Virus record (IMG/VR): IMGVR_UViG_3300034066_001502 | Coordinates: 1-62,365 of that record | Direction: 5' to 3' (one strand) | From: a virus | Length of the DNA stretch: 62,365 nt | Part shown: positions 18,901 through 28,151 of the stretch, one piece after another | Position numbering within the stretch: the stretch's first letter is position 1 | Layout: each line of letters starts with the position of its first letter | The notes under the pieces: model-generated | Database searches by the model: none | Seen by the model: the letters and a program-made list of their open reading frames with translations, nothing else | Told to the model about the DNA's origin: nothing | Translations under genes and position numbers: made by a program

Positions 18901-21900
18901 TTTAGGTATTGGTCCGGATTAACCTTAACTATTTTACTATCATCAAAATATCCGTAATTGGGTGCTGTCCAAAAAGTTCTAACTGAACCATCATACATTG
19001 ACTTATTACCCATAACTTCAAATTTTATTTCTCCTGTATTTGCATCAAAACATTCATTGTTTGTTTGATTAACTAATGAACCTTGGGATGGGAATATAAA
19101 TGAAGATATATTATCTAAAGTATTTACAGATACTGTCCAAGGAAATATTCTTAAATCTCTATTAGGTATTGAAGTATCAAAACCTTCTGATTTGCTAATA
19201 ATAGCCTTATCAACATAATTTAACGTAAACCCTGATTTAATCCCTTCTTGAATTGCGGTACTAGTGTACGCCGAGAAAATTTCAAATCCTTGGTAAAAGA
19301 CATTAAAATCATTAATTAATTTAGGATAAAATCCTGTGTTAATTGTTGTAGATACTTCCCCACCAATTGTTACATTATTCTCTAAAACAATATCAACAAT
19401 ACCAATTTGAGTACTAGCACTAAATGTATACATTGTTGATGGTAAACTATTAACAGGGTCATAGTTATTAAGATAATCAAAATTAGCCCAAGAAACCCCT
19501 ATAATATCAACGCCAGTTTCAACATACTTTTTATAACGGTGCCATATTGAACCGTATTTTAAAACCCAAGAATATGGTATTTTATGTACTCCACCAAATT
19601 TATTCAGTGTTGCAAAAATATAATTTAAATCATCAGACTCATTTTTTGTTTTATACTTTTCTCGTAGAGTAGACAATGGTAAACTATTTAAGAAAAGGTA
19701 CGCGGCTTCAGTATATGGTGTCTCACTAAAATTTCTAAAATTACTTACACCTTGTTGAATTGCATTAATAAAATACGGTGTATTAAACATAGACACTGTT
19801 TGTTCACTAGTTACAAGACCATTATAATTATTGTACTTTAAATTACCTTCAGTAAATAATTGATTTTTATAATCGTTTTTTCTTGTCTCATAAAACGCTT
19901 TCATACCAACAGTTGTACTATACTCTGTGGGAGTCACTGTTATTTCTGAAATAAAGTTAGTAAATGGTTTTTTGCCTGAATCATAAGATGCAATATTCGT
20001 AATAATTTTATTATCCGAAGTGTACGTTAATATTTGTGTTGTATCAAAAGCCGATTTTTCATCTAACACTGTGTTACTATTTGCCAAATATTTTTTAACC
20101 CAATTTTTATTTGTAAAAGGGTATGTATCCGCAAAATCATATTCGTTGGATGTTGTTGAATCATTAATATATTCCGCAAATTGAGTTTCACTTGGTAATG
20201 AAACCATTGGTTGTGATAAACTATCCTTAAGGATTTGTTCATTAATAAATTCAAAACTAGAATTATTAACTAAGTTTTTAATATATTTTGTATTAAAAAT
20301 ACCTCTAATAAAATTTTGCCAACTTTCCCCCAAACCTTCATTTGAAATATGTCTAAGGACAGTCTCAAAATTTTCACCAGTATAGGCATATTCTTTAAGT
20401 TTTTGAATTATAAATGGATTATCATTTGATAAACTTTTAAGTATGTTAATATTCTCAGCGTCAGCAATAATAGTTGTAACTTTATCCGAATCAGATATAA
20501 AGTCGTTACATCTACCAAGTCTTGAATAAAAGGTTGTTAATAAAACTCTCTCATATATTTCATAAAAAAACTTAACTTCTTCTTTATTACCATAAACGTC
20601 ATTTTTAATTGGAAATTCAATAGCGTCCACCGAAATTCTTTGAGGTTCCGTTAACTCATTTGGAGATGCGGTACTATCTGACGGAGGTGAAGTTCTTTCC
20701 ACATAACCTCGTATAAATTCTTCAACAAATTCAACTTCAGGCCATTCATCCGCTAAAAATCCTTTTGTCTGAGTAATCACTGAAGAATCACCAGGATAAA
20801 CAATCTCAAACTTTTCGTGCCCGTCTGTCCCTGAGGTTTCTTTAATCATTTGTGGCCAAGGATATATAGGTTGTTCCTTGTTATTACCACTACTTAAATT
20901 GTCTTGTGACGCACCAGCGGTTTGACTATTAAATATAGAGTTTTTTCTAATTGTAGAATCTCTCTTATCCCAAGCTTTCGTGTGAACATCGTCCATTAAT
21001 CTTAAGAACGCCTCTCCATTGGCAAAAACAACGGCAAGAACATTTCTAATGTTAGGTACAAACCCAATACCATTATCCTTACTTTGTAACAATTCTGAAA
21101 GAGCCTTTGTAAGTTCTTCTTGTATTTGTTCTCTAAAAACTTTTAATTTTTTACCCATTTTATCAATATTATCAATAAATGTGTTTGTACCTTCAAAAAT
21201 GTAATAATCTTTTATTAGTTCAATATTACCGTCCGCGTTTTTAATAACAGGGGTATTAAACACTTTATTTTTAATCAATTCGGCTTGGTATGCCGCAAGT
21301 TGTGTGTCGGTTGGTGTGGTTTTTACACCTTTAACTAATCGATAACTTTGAACTAAATCAATATCTTTTTCTGTAATCTCAGGTTTTGGGATAAAAGTGT
21401 CTGGTGATTTAATACCATTAGGTATTGTTATTTTAGTTGTTTTATTATTAATCTTATATGAACCATTTGCTCCCACAGTTTCATTACCATCTAATAACTC
21501 ATTATATTTTTTTACATATCCATCTAATTCTGCCTTTGCGGTAACTCTATTTTGTAAACTAATTTCAGGTTTAAAAGTGTAAACTTTATTACCATTGGTT
21601 AATACAAAAGCAGTGTTCTTATCCATATACTTTTCAAACCATGATGAACCATTAAAATAATAAACATTACCGGAATAATCATTAAGAGTTTTTTGATAAA
21701 CATCTAAATTAGTTAATGGGTCCAAATTTTGTTTAGTAAAACTATCCAACACATTTTTAATAAAATTCTCAATTCTTTCTTGCATTTGAACCAAAGTGAT
21801 TTCGGGAAAATCATCAGGTATCATACCTTTTGATTTATATTCACTATACATTTCTTTAACTTTTTGATACCCACCTTCAACAACACCATCCTCAACTTTA

Positions 21901-22712
21901 ACAAATTTACTATCAGTACTTCCTTGTGTTGTTTGAACCTTAATTCTTGATTTATACATGTGAGGGGTCGCAGTCAATGCGGCCATAGTAATCTCACTTA
22001 AGATTGTATATTTGTAAGTATAAAACTTTAAATCAATTTTAAAATTTCCACTATATGTGTCATATCTTGAACTAAAAGATTGTAACATAAGTCCTAATTT
22101 AATTGCCTTGCCATAATAACCTTTAATCGTTAAATGGAAAAGTGGGTAAGGTAAATTAAAGAACGCAGCATAAGGTGAATTATCTCCTGATTCAAATAAC
22201 GCTTTACCTTTTACGTCTTCAAGTTGCACATTGATTGTTGGTAAAAAATCTAAACCTTGTCTAATATTAATTGATGTTATGCCAAGTAATCCGTTATCGG
22301 TCGCCCCTGGTTTTCCACCAGAATTAATACTTTGTCTTAAGAAAAAATCCGCAGGTTTGTTAGGATTACTAATTGAATTTTTTTTAGGTTGATTAACCCC
22401 TTCACCCGTAACACTATTTTTACCTGTAATTTCGTCAGTATAACTATTATCTAAAAATGTCTTATCACCAGGTTTTAAGAAATTGATTGTTGCAATAGAA
22501 ACTGTTTGAATTTGGTCGTTATTTGCAACACCAACGGCTAGTTTAGTTCTTGGTAAAACTTTACACTCCAAGTTAGCATAAAAAACTAAATCTTCTTGTT
22601 TAATAAATCGTTCTTTCGCGTTACCATTTATATCGATAACTTTGTTTGGGTCTACGATTGTTATGTTGTTATAGTCAAATTCGACTAAAATATTTTCTGT
22701 GTCACCTACCAT
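15972..22712 (-). CDS. Giant baseplate/tail hub-like structural protein
   Basis: The 2246-aa product is far larger than any T4 hub protein. Residues ~150-250 form a beta-rich module (INIRQGLDFLPTINVQLEDV, then FHLTIKGYYGKAIKLGL). Residues ~1680-1850 end with MGNAMIQPTMYFNLRYVP and MITSVNHSISPGSFETIIEG, a pattern I associate with gp27/gp44-type hub barrels. A later segment (about residue 1995) has NFAGITIDQDWGES and SVKFLVERWSQRM, vaguely like a peptidoglycan hydrolase; this is weak. The middle is Asn/Ser/Thr-rich with no clear motif. It overlaps the gp53-like gene by 11 nt. Tail hub or baseplate organiser is the likely role; it may replace several T4 proteins. Confidence 0.7.
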   Translation of the reverse strand: MVGDTENILVEFDYNNITIVDPNKVIDINGNAKERFIKQEDLVFYANLECKVLPRTKLAVGVANNDQIQTVSIATINFLKPGDKTFLDNSYTDEITGKNSVTGEGVNQPKKNSISNPNKPADFFLRQSINSGGKPGATDNGLLGITSINIRQGLDFLPTINVQLEDVKGKALFESGDNSPYAAFFNLPYPLFHLTIKGYYGKAIKLGLMLQSFSSRYDTYSGNFKIDLKFYTYKYTILSEITMAALTATPHMYKSRIKVQTTQGSTDSKFVKVEDGVVEGGYQKVKEMYSEYKSKGMIPDDFPEITLVQMQERIENFIKNVLDSFTKQNLDPLTNLDVYQKTLNDYSGNVYYFNGSSWFEKYMDKNTAFVLTNGNKVYTFKPEISLQNRVTAKAELDGYVKKYNELLDGNETVGANGSYKINNKTTKITIPNGIKSPDTFIPKPEITEKDIDLVQSYRLVKGVKTTPTDTQLAAYQAELIKNKVFNTPVIKNADGNIELIKDYYIFEGTNTFIDNIDKMGKKLKVFREQIQEELTKALSELLQSKDNGIGFVPNIRNVLAVVFANGEAFLRLMDDVHTKAWDKRDSTIRKNSIFNSQTAGASQDNLSSGNNKEQPIYPWPQMIKETSGTDGHEKFEIVYPGDSSVITQTKGFLADEWPEVEFVEEFIRGYVERTSPPSDSTASPNELTEPQRISVDAIEFPIKNDVYGNKEEVKFFYEIYERVLLTTFYSRLGRCNDFISDSDKVTTIIADAENINILKSLSNDNPFIIQKLKEYAYTGENFETVLRHISNEGLGESWQNFIRGIFNTKYIKNLVNNSSFEFINEQILKDSLSQPMVSLPSETQFAEYINDSTTSNEYDFADTYPFTNKNWVKKYLANSNTVLDEKSAFDTTQILTYTSDNKIITNIASYDSGKKPFTNFISEITVTPTEYSTTVGMKAFYETRKNDYKNQLFTEGNLKYNNYNGLVTSEQTVSMFNTPYFINAIQQGVSNFRNFSETPYTEAAYLFLNSLPLSTLREKYKTKNESDDLNYIFATLNKFGGVHKIPYSWVLKYGSIWHRYKKYVETGVDIIGVSWANFDYLNNYDPVNSLPSTMYTFSASTQIGIVDIVLENNVTIGGEVSTTINTGFYPKLINDFNVFYQGFEIFSAYTSTAIQEGIKSGFTLNYVDKAIISKSEGFDTSIPNRDLRIFPWTVSVNTLDNISSFIFPSQGSLVNQTNNECFDANTGEIKFEVMGNKSMYDGSVRTFWTAPNYGYFDDSKIVKVNPDQYLKEIFSGKSFQENYSLNGVITQYSNISEMFSVFEKDVLDLFEVEFLNFSKSKYDYSSEGVGANDSNTAKLFKNFQVLMIELMKQPKITGSTGEDYVRNAQSVQLTNITNLLTRFINNDVVFKNGNPSNYDKKLFYTFSNYDITDPYILDKYTLLTPNAVPVNGGTTTLSSSKSLYPNEWTTLETYVGFSEIPQLVYGNNGSYITDFFVDLNISFTVNNIINFSPIIKIYATQKLKESTMNKKKFIGLMDEYLKKSLDFKNKIFNNLIIKLQKALPDVNNTVQTTIDSVLEGPQTKVELWESFKAINDKWISGNDFKTKTLFEDVLLLDRASRNIGDKILVDVFKLKNRLININPKATMLSFVQSILVENNFVVMNLPSYVNFYNVQDAVKNPKPKVEGTLEFANTLFGTFMNVDYRESSAKMVCFFGGKPSEQLDLKNNVDFRYRNDAFDLRRASDNPLVEDLTNKNDWDKSNKVVGFNVDIGPQNQSMFYGFTVSQDAGQATAESLEVLNQMANQGGNRGGATQSNSLYNLYKNRSYSCNVSMMGNAMIQPTMYFNLRYVPMFSGPYMITSVNHSISPGSFETIIEGIRQPTASLPKIDNYLQTLKTNLLQSIIEKNKLDTQKKNAETKVNSTNVIGQSTEVNNQATQQDSTTANDTIQETCQPNSKYAQWTPLTGPSTTTLNYKSVIGTIVSLTNDIKLQKVIFSSIYISSNNNNTLTTYENNFAGITIDQDWGESSTYFVDKYFYCSSQNIPNATFSDSTQSVKFLVERWSQRMSLLSNDSASEIAKFWILNANTSVTDKKLNPVNVYDQMSSIDKGNIETKVQSAINEFNTQTGQLNVGSTPPVTPPLIDTYTYAVTTPPLFENLKVIVDPSVDGLRNIFQIEYGYNITAECHEGSGSGQQFGTNYVSTNKQKFEIDLQGLLTESGCNNVSKSEYTGTYKYQITVFTKPVKPDGSLDTSRNDFYKSYPVTFTL

Positions 22713-23028
22713 AATAAAAGAAATGATTATCCAATTGATTTTTATAATCCTGTAAAGAAGCTACTAAAGGAAATGGAATTGTCAAGATAGAACCGTCACT
22801 AATGTTCCACTCTTGTCCTCCATAAATTGGATTTGCCTGCATTATTACCCAACCAAAGAATGGTGAACCATAATACTGTTGCGACATTTTATCTAATCTA
22901 GACTGTCCTGCCTTATAAATGTATCGTTTATCAGTACTTTTACTTGGCAACGTAATATAAGGAACAACGGTCTGTTGTCCATTTAAAATAAAATCATTAT
23001 ATCTATTATAATATTGTTTTGACGCCAT
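22702..23028 (-). CDS. 53: Baseplate wedge protein with LysM-like fold, T4 gp53-like
   Basis: The 108-aa product contains RYIYKAGQSRLDKMSQQYYG followed by FFGWVIMQANPI and DGSILTIPFP, the order of a LysM-type fold as found in gp53 and short tail LysM proteins (residues ~35-90). In T4, gp53 clamps wedge to hub. It is packed between two very large tail genes, 2 nt after the 1693-aa gene and overlapping the 2246-aa gene. gp53 is the best guess; a generic LysM tail protein is the alternative. Confidence 0.7.
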   Translation of the reverse strand: MASKQYYNRYNDFILNGQQTVVPYITLPSKSTDKRYIYKAGQSRLDKMSQQYYGSPFFGWVIMQANPIYGGQEWNISDGSILTIPFPLVASLQDYKNQLDNHFFYYGR

Positions 23029-23030
23029 AA

Positions 23031-26000
23031 TTAATCAAATTTAATTTTACCAGTAAAGATTTTAGTATTAGCAGGTTCTAAGTTTACTGTCGTAAATAAA
23101 TCAGTTAATAATTTCTTTTGAGCCGCCTCTGTTGCTGGGTCAGGTACTGTTGTATAATCAAAAACCCTTGTTTTTCCTGCGGGATATAAAATATCATCAG
23201 GACTTTCAATATATGTTTTATATTCAGAACTTTTTCTAAAATCTGAAAATATTTTTTCTTCTTTTTTAATTTCTTTACTATATTCTTTAGCTAAATCATC
23301 AGTAACATCATCAAACTTCTTCGTTAACTTTTTATTTGATGAAATGTTTGCGGTTAATATAAATGTTTTAAACTCCTGTAATTTATTTTTATCACTAAAG
23401 TTTCTACCAACCATCATGAAGAACTCTTTCTTATAAACATCGGTAAAGAAAGAATTGTCCGCAGTTTTAAAATCCCCCGTATTTTCATATGTGTTTGTGA
23501 TAATTTCTTTAGCATTTAACACCTTTAAAAAATCATTAAGTGCTTTGTATATTTTAGTACAATCAGTTGTAAACTCATCATAGGTATCCCCAATTAAAGG
23601 GTCCGATTGTTTAGTACTTTCACTAACTTTTGAAGTACCACTAATACTATATACTAATGGTGTTCCGTTTTCTAATTTTTTACCATCAGTCTTATCATTG
23701 ACAACAATTAATTTTCTAATTACTTGTACATAGTTTTGTTCTTTAACTGTTAAATCAGTAACAATTTTTTGTGTACTATTAGGTAAAGTTAAATAAACCT
23801 GTTTTAAATAAGATATCATATTAGTTTTTATGACACTAAATTCATTAGGGAGTATATCCGGATAGTTGTTAGTATCTAATTCAGCAATTATTGGATTAAG
23901 TCCATTCTCAATGTCAACAATGCATTTATCCAACAATTCTTGGAATAAATTAACTTTGTCATTACCCGATGTTTTTGAAATTAACGGTTTACCATAAATC
24001 TCAGTTGGGTAACTAACGGTTCCTACGTTTAAAGGACCATCTCGATAATCTCTGTATTGATTAACTAATTGTAACACACCATAATTAGTTTGTAACACAA
24101 TACTTTCCAATTGATTATATAAAGAATTAAAATATGAAGTTGTCTCAGACAACATCTTATCCATAATAACTCCATAACTAATTTCACCAGTTTCACCTCC
24201 AACAACTCTGTTGAAATTAACGATGTCACCTATTGTATTACCGAAATCATTTTGAATTTGGTTATCAACATTGTCAACAGTTTCAACAGGTTGACTTTGT
24301 AATATGGATTCCATTAAAGTTTTATCTAATGCTGAGGTATCTTCAGTCCATACCGACCTCTCATCATAAATCTCAGTGTTTGCGTAATAATTAAACGATA
24401 ACGCGTTTTGTAATTGTTCAACTGGTTTTGCAAGACCCATACCACCAATGAAATCAAAGTTCATTGTAACATTGGCAATCATTGGTTGAATACCAATACC
24501 TTCAGGGTTCATGTCATATAATAATGGTTCATATGTAAATGAAACACTCTTAGGTATTATTTTTGTATTATAGAAGTCACCAATGCGTAATATCAATACA
24601 GGCGGAGCACCAAATGATGTGTTAACAGCGTCATTGTATTTTGGCTTACCGTCAGGACCTATGGTTGGAATTGTCTCTCCAGGTCTAACACATTGATTTA
24701 AGAATGTTAAACGAGCATTTAATCCTTCAGGTGTCATAGAGTGAAACGCGGGATTAAAGTATTTTATTTTTTCTTTTATCGAATCATATAACATCGGAAC
24801 ATTTTCCTCAATCACTTGGAAATAGTCACATTCCGAAAGTAATTGTCTTAATATTCGTTTCCCAATACCTTCTTTAAGTTTTTTCTCAATACTGACCGTA
24901 GGTTTTGGTGTTTTTGGTTTAACTGTTATGTCAATAGTTTTAGGAGGTGTTGAGGTTTGTGTTGTTGTTGGGTCGTTATCGTTTTTACTTTCAGATGGTG
25001 GTATAACAACTTTAGACACAATTTTAACACGTCTACAAGCCATAGCATCAACCGAATAAATTTGTGAATTAGATGTAACAACACCCGAACCATTTTTAAT
25101 ATCAGTCGTACAATTAACCGACGCCCCCGCACCTCCAGATATCGATTTTGGTATCACCACAGTTTCTGTTTCACCTGAAGCGGATTCATTTAAAATAAAT
25201 TTTTTACTATCAATAAACGGTGTTATATCACACCCAATTTCTTTACCTCTAATTTTAAGATATTGTAAAACAGAATCATTTCTTCTTTTAGAAAGATTTA
25301 TGTTATATGGTACTGAGGCAGGTGCTGAAGCCGAACCAACTAAAGTTAAATTAATTGTTGCGTTTTTTTCTTTTAATAAATTAAACGCCTTTTTAATAAA
25401 ACCGTTATCCGCATTGTCAATTGTATTAAAGTTGTCGATAATTACCGTATCATAAAACTCTTTAACTTTTTTATTAGTATCACAATATGATGAGTTTGTT
25501 GTACAATAACTTAAATTCGGCGCAAATACTGCATTGGCTTTATCTACATAATTACTAATGAATGATGACGCGGTATAACTTCCATAGGTTACTTGATAAG
25601 GTACTGACGAAACTATTTTATTTGTGTTAGGGTCGGGAATATCGTTGTAAAAATAGAATGCTAATTCGTTAAATTCGTTTTCAAATTCAACGCCTGAATT
25701 GTCAGGTGTGTCCGCCTTATTATTATTATTTGCAGGGTCTTTAAATTCTTTTGACACCACCCCACCAGGGTTATCCTTAGGAATAGATTGATTAACACCT
25801 TGTAACTCTTCTTTAGTTATTCTAGGGTTATTTAATATCTCTTGATAAGTATATAAATCCTTAGTTGGTATTGTATTAAATTTAAGACCTAATTGATAGA
25901 TATCATACTTCACACAACCCGCAAAGAACGAATCAATGATTGAATTTAACTTTTCTTTACTTTGACCCTTTAATTGTTTTTCAACAATAACATTCATAAC

Positions 26001-28112
26001 AGAAGGGTGGTCAACAATAATTTTCCAAGAAAGTGTTCCTGTTCTACTTGTATCTTTATACGTATAAATTGGCTCAGGTCTACCTAAGAATGATTGTGAA
26101 TTCCAATTTGCAGAACTTTGGTCTGAGAATTTTAAATCATAAGGTGGGAACCACATAACTCTACCCCCATTAGGCCCTTTCTCACATGTAGGTAATTCAT
26201 CATATGTAAATCCTGGTCTACTTGAAGTTCTCCAAGCTAAATTCTCAATGGAAAACATATATTTTTTAGCGACTAATTTACCTTGGTTATTCATTTGAAT
26301 ATTTGTTGAACCAGGGTTTTTAAGTGGTGCAATGTTTAAGTTATATGTGTTATCAAATACAGAATTACTAAAACGTCTACCCGAAGTAGTAATACCATCA
26401 GTTTTTTGTAAATCGGCGTAAGTGTAATAAGGAGTATCCTTAGTGAATACACGACAATATTCAATTCCTTTTTCTGCCCCCGTAGTAAAATCAGTGTAAG
26501 ATAATACTTGAGAACCTTTAGTTATTTCTTTATATCCATCATGGAATACCTTACTAACTTGGTTAATTGCATTACCAACATGTTTTAAACGAGAAATACC
26601 CGTAACATTATCCGCAGACTCAATTAATCTTTGAGTTTGGTCTAAAATTGAAGTCTCTTTGAATGTTATATTAGTTGACTCATCTCTTGTATAGTAACTA
26701 CTAACTTGGTTAAACTCAGGGTCTAAACTACCTGTACCTCCACCAGGTGTTGCATTAAAACCAGCATTACCTTTATATTTAGGTGAAGTCCATACAAATT
26801 GTCCGTCAATACCACCACCATCACTTAATGGTTTTGCCGCAAGACCAAATTTTAACACTTCATTATTACCTTCATATAATATTGCAAGTTCTGAAGGTCC
26901 ATAAACAGGCACAGGGTCCTGTTGTCCAAAGACATTAACTGGTATTTGATTTGCTGGTGATGTTATTGTTGATGGTTCCGCATTTCTACTGCCAACATAA
27001 TAACCACCAACTAAAGTTCCATTATTAGGATTGATTAAATTAACAGCTAAATTAACCAAACCTTGAGCAACGCCTAATAATCCACCATATTGATTTTTAT
27101 AATCAGGTTGATATCTGTTATAATCAATATTACGAAATAAAACTGACCTTTGACCGTTACCCGTATTGGCCAAAAATAATTCAGATGCACTTCTAGATGT
27201 GTTTAGAATTGGACCTAAAAACCCTCCCGTTAGTTGATTAATAACATTTAAAGCGTTTGATGTTTGTTGTGATAAAAATCCTGGCTTGTGTTGTTGTGTG
27301 AAGTAATCACCAGGAATCATAGAAACAGGCCAATAAGCACTTGCTAATCTAGTTGCCAAATCAAAAGCCGCAACAATAGGATTTTCAGGAACAGTAATTC
27401 TATAGTTTTTATAAATTAATGGTTCTTGTCCTGTGGCAATTAAGGCCGCCTCAAAAGGGTCACTTAAAGAATCTAAGTTAACTTGACCAACAGTATTTTG
27501 AAATATCTCAGCAGCAATTCTTTGTTGGAATAAGTAATTAAGTTGTTCCGCCCCAATTTTAGCAATATAAGAATCCTGAGATAATGAACCATCAGTTCCA
27601 TTTGGGTTATCTGAAAATAATATACTATATGGTGTATAAGAAGACGGTACAAATGTTGGTGGATTCCAATAAGGTTGATAAATTTTATTATTGTTTTGGA
27701 TATCCGTAATAACTACCATATCATTAAACCCACCAGAAGGTCCATATATGTTTTCAATATATGCGGCGTCGATATAAAACTCATTAACTAAGTCTAATAC
27801 TGTATCTGTTGGGCTGTACTCCCCTTGATTAGAGTTAACGGGCAATGGAGGTCCATTGTATGTGATAGTCGTATTAAAACCACCATTAGGCCCGTATTCA
27901 TTTAATGGATATAATATCGCAGCAAATGGGTCATTTGCAATTAAACCATCGGGTGAATCAATAACACTACTTACTGTTTGTTGTATTTCATAAGCAATAG
28001 GTCCTGAGGGTGGGGTATAAACACCAGGTACATCATATGGGTCCAAATTTGTGGCTAATAACGCATTTCTAAATGAAGAACTGTTAACAAACGATAATGT
28101 ACTATCAGGCAT
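23031..28112 (-). CDS. Giant baseplate/tail-tube-associated protein with internal OmpA-like domain
   Basis: The 1693-aa product starts with an Asn/Pro/Gly-rich region. Residues ~640-700 include VMWFPPYDLKFSD and FLGRPEPIYTYKDTSRTGTL, and ~1130-1210 include LRIGDFYNTKIIPKSVSFTY and NFDFIGGMGLAKPVEQLQNAL, patterns typical of baseplate tube-initiator proteins. Between them, residues ~805-1035 look like an OmpA C-terminal domain: a FYFYNDIPDP strand, INLTLVGSASAPASV, then LSKRRNDSVLQYLKIRG and ACRRVKIVSKV. OmpA domains bind peptidoglycan diaminopimelate in Gram-negative hosts. The C-terminus is Lys-rich and helical. It is the first of a three-gene set with gp53-like and hub-like genes. Confidence 0.72.
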   Translation of the reverse strand: MPDSTLSFVNSSSFRNALLATNLDPYDVPGVYTPPSGPIAYEIQQTVSSVIDSPDGLIANDPFAAILYPLNEYGPNGGFNTTITYNGPPLPVNSNQGEYSPTDTVLDLVNEFYIDAAYIENIYGPSGGFNDMVVITDIQNNNKIYQPYWNPPTFVPSSYTPYSILFSDNPNGTDGSLSQDSYIAKIGAEQLNYLFQQRIAAEIFQNTVGQVNLDSLSDPFEAALIATGQEPLIYKNYRITVPENPIVAAFDLATRLASAYWPVSMIPGDYFTQQHKPGFLSQQTSNALNVINQLTGGFLGPILNTSRSASELFLANTGNGQRSVLFRNIDYNRYQPDYKNQYGGLLGVAQGLVNLAVNLINPNNGTLVGGYYVGSRNAEPSTITSPANQIPVNVFGQQDPVPVYGPSELAILYEGNNEVLKFGLAAKPLSDGGGIDGQFVWTSPKYKGNAGFNATPGGGTGSLDPEFNQVSSYYTRDESTNITFKETSILDQTQRLIESADNVTGISRLKHVGNAINQVSKVFHDGYKEITKGSQVLSYTDFTTGAEKGIEYCRVFTKDTPYYTYADLQKTDGITTSGRRFSNSVFDNTYNLNIAPLKNPGSTNIQMNNQGKLVAKKYMFSIENLAWRTSSRPGFTYDELPTCEKGPNGGRVMWFPPYDLKFSDQSSANWNSQSFLGRPEPIYTYKDTSRTGTLSWKIIVDHPSVMNVIVEKQLKGQSKEKLNSIIDSFFAGCVKYDIYQLGLKFNTIPTKDLYTYQEILNNPRITKEELQGVNQSIPKDNPGGVVSKEFKDPANNNNKADTPDNSGVEFENEFNELAFYFYNDIPDPNTNKIVSSVPYQVTYGSYTASSFISNYVDKANAVFAPNLSYCTTNSSYCDTNKKVKEFYDTVIIDNFNTIDNADNGFIKKAFNLLKEKNATINLTLVGSASAPASVPYNINLSKRRNDSVLQYLKIRGKEIGCDITPFIDSKKFILNESASGETETVVIPKSISGGAGASVNCTTDIKNGSGVVTSNSQIYSVDAMACRRVKIVSKVVIPPSESKNDNDPTTTQTSTPPKTIDITVKPKTPKPTVSIEKKLKEGIGKRILRQLLSECDYFQVIEENVPMLYDSIKEKIKYFNPAFHSMTPEGLNARLTFLNQCVRPGETIPTIGPDGKPKYNDAVNTSFGAPPVLILRIGDFYNTKIIPKSVSFTYEPLLYDMNPEGIGIQPMIANVTMNFDFIGGMGLAKPVEQLQNALSFNYYANTEIYDERSVWTEDTSALDKTLMESILQSQPVETVDNVDNQIQNDFGNTIGDIVNFNRVVGGETGEISYGVIMDKMLSETTSYFNSLYNQLESIVLQTNYGVLQLVNQYRDYRDGPLNVGTVSYPTEIYGKPLISKTSGNDKVNLFQELLDKCIVDIENGLNPIIAELDTNNYPDILPNEFSVIKTNMISYLKQVYLTLPNSTQKIVTDLTVKEQNYVQVIRKLIVVNDKTDGKKLENGTPLVYSISGTSKVSESTKQSDPLIGDTYDEFTTDCTKIYKALNDFLKVLNAKEIITNTYENTGDFKTADNSFFTDVYKKEFFMMVGRNFSDKNKLQEFKTFILTANISSNKKLTKKFDDVTDDLAKEYSKEIKKEEKIFSDFRKSSEYKTYIESPDDILYPAGKTRVFDYTTVPDPATEAAQKKLLTDLFTTVNLEPANTKIFTGKIKFD

Positions 28113-28128
28113 TTTCTATAATTTTATT

Positions 28129-28135
28129 ATAAATA
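28129..28135 (-). promoter_or_regulatory. Putative late promoter element TATTTAT
   Basis: TATTTAT on the coding strand, 16 nt before the ATG at 28112, in the 39-nt gap downstream of the tape measure gene. Confidence 0.45.
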
Positions 28136-28151
28136 GACATTATGTTTATTT

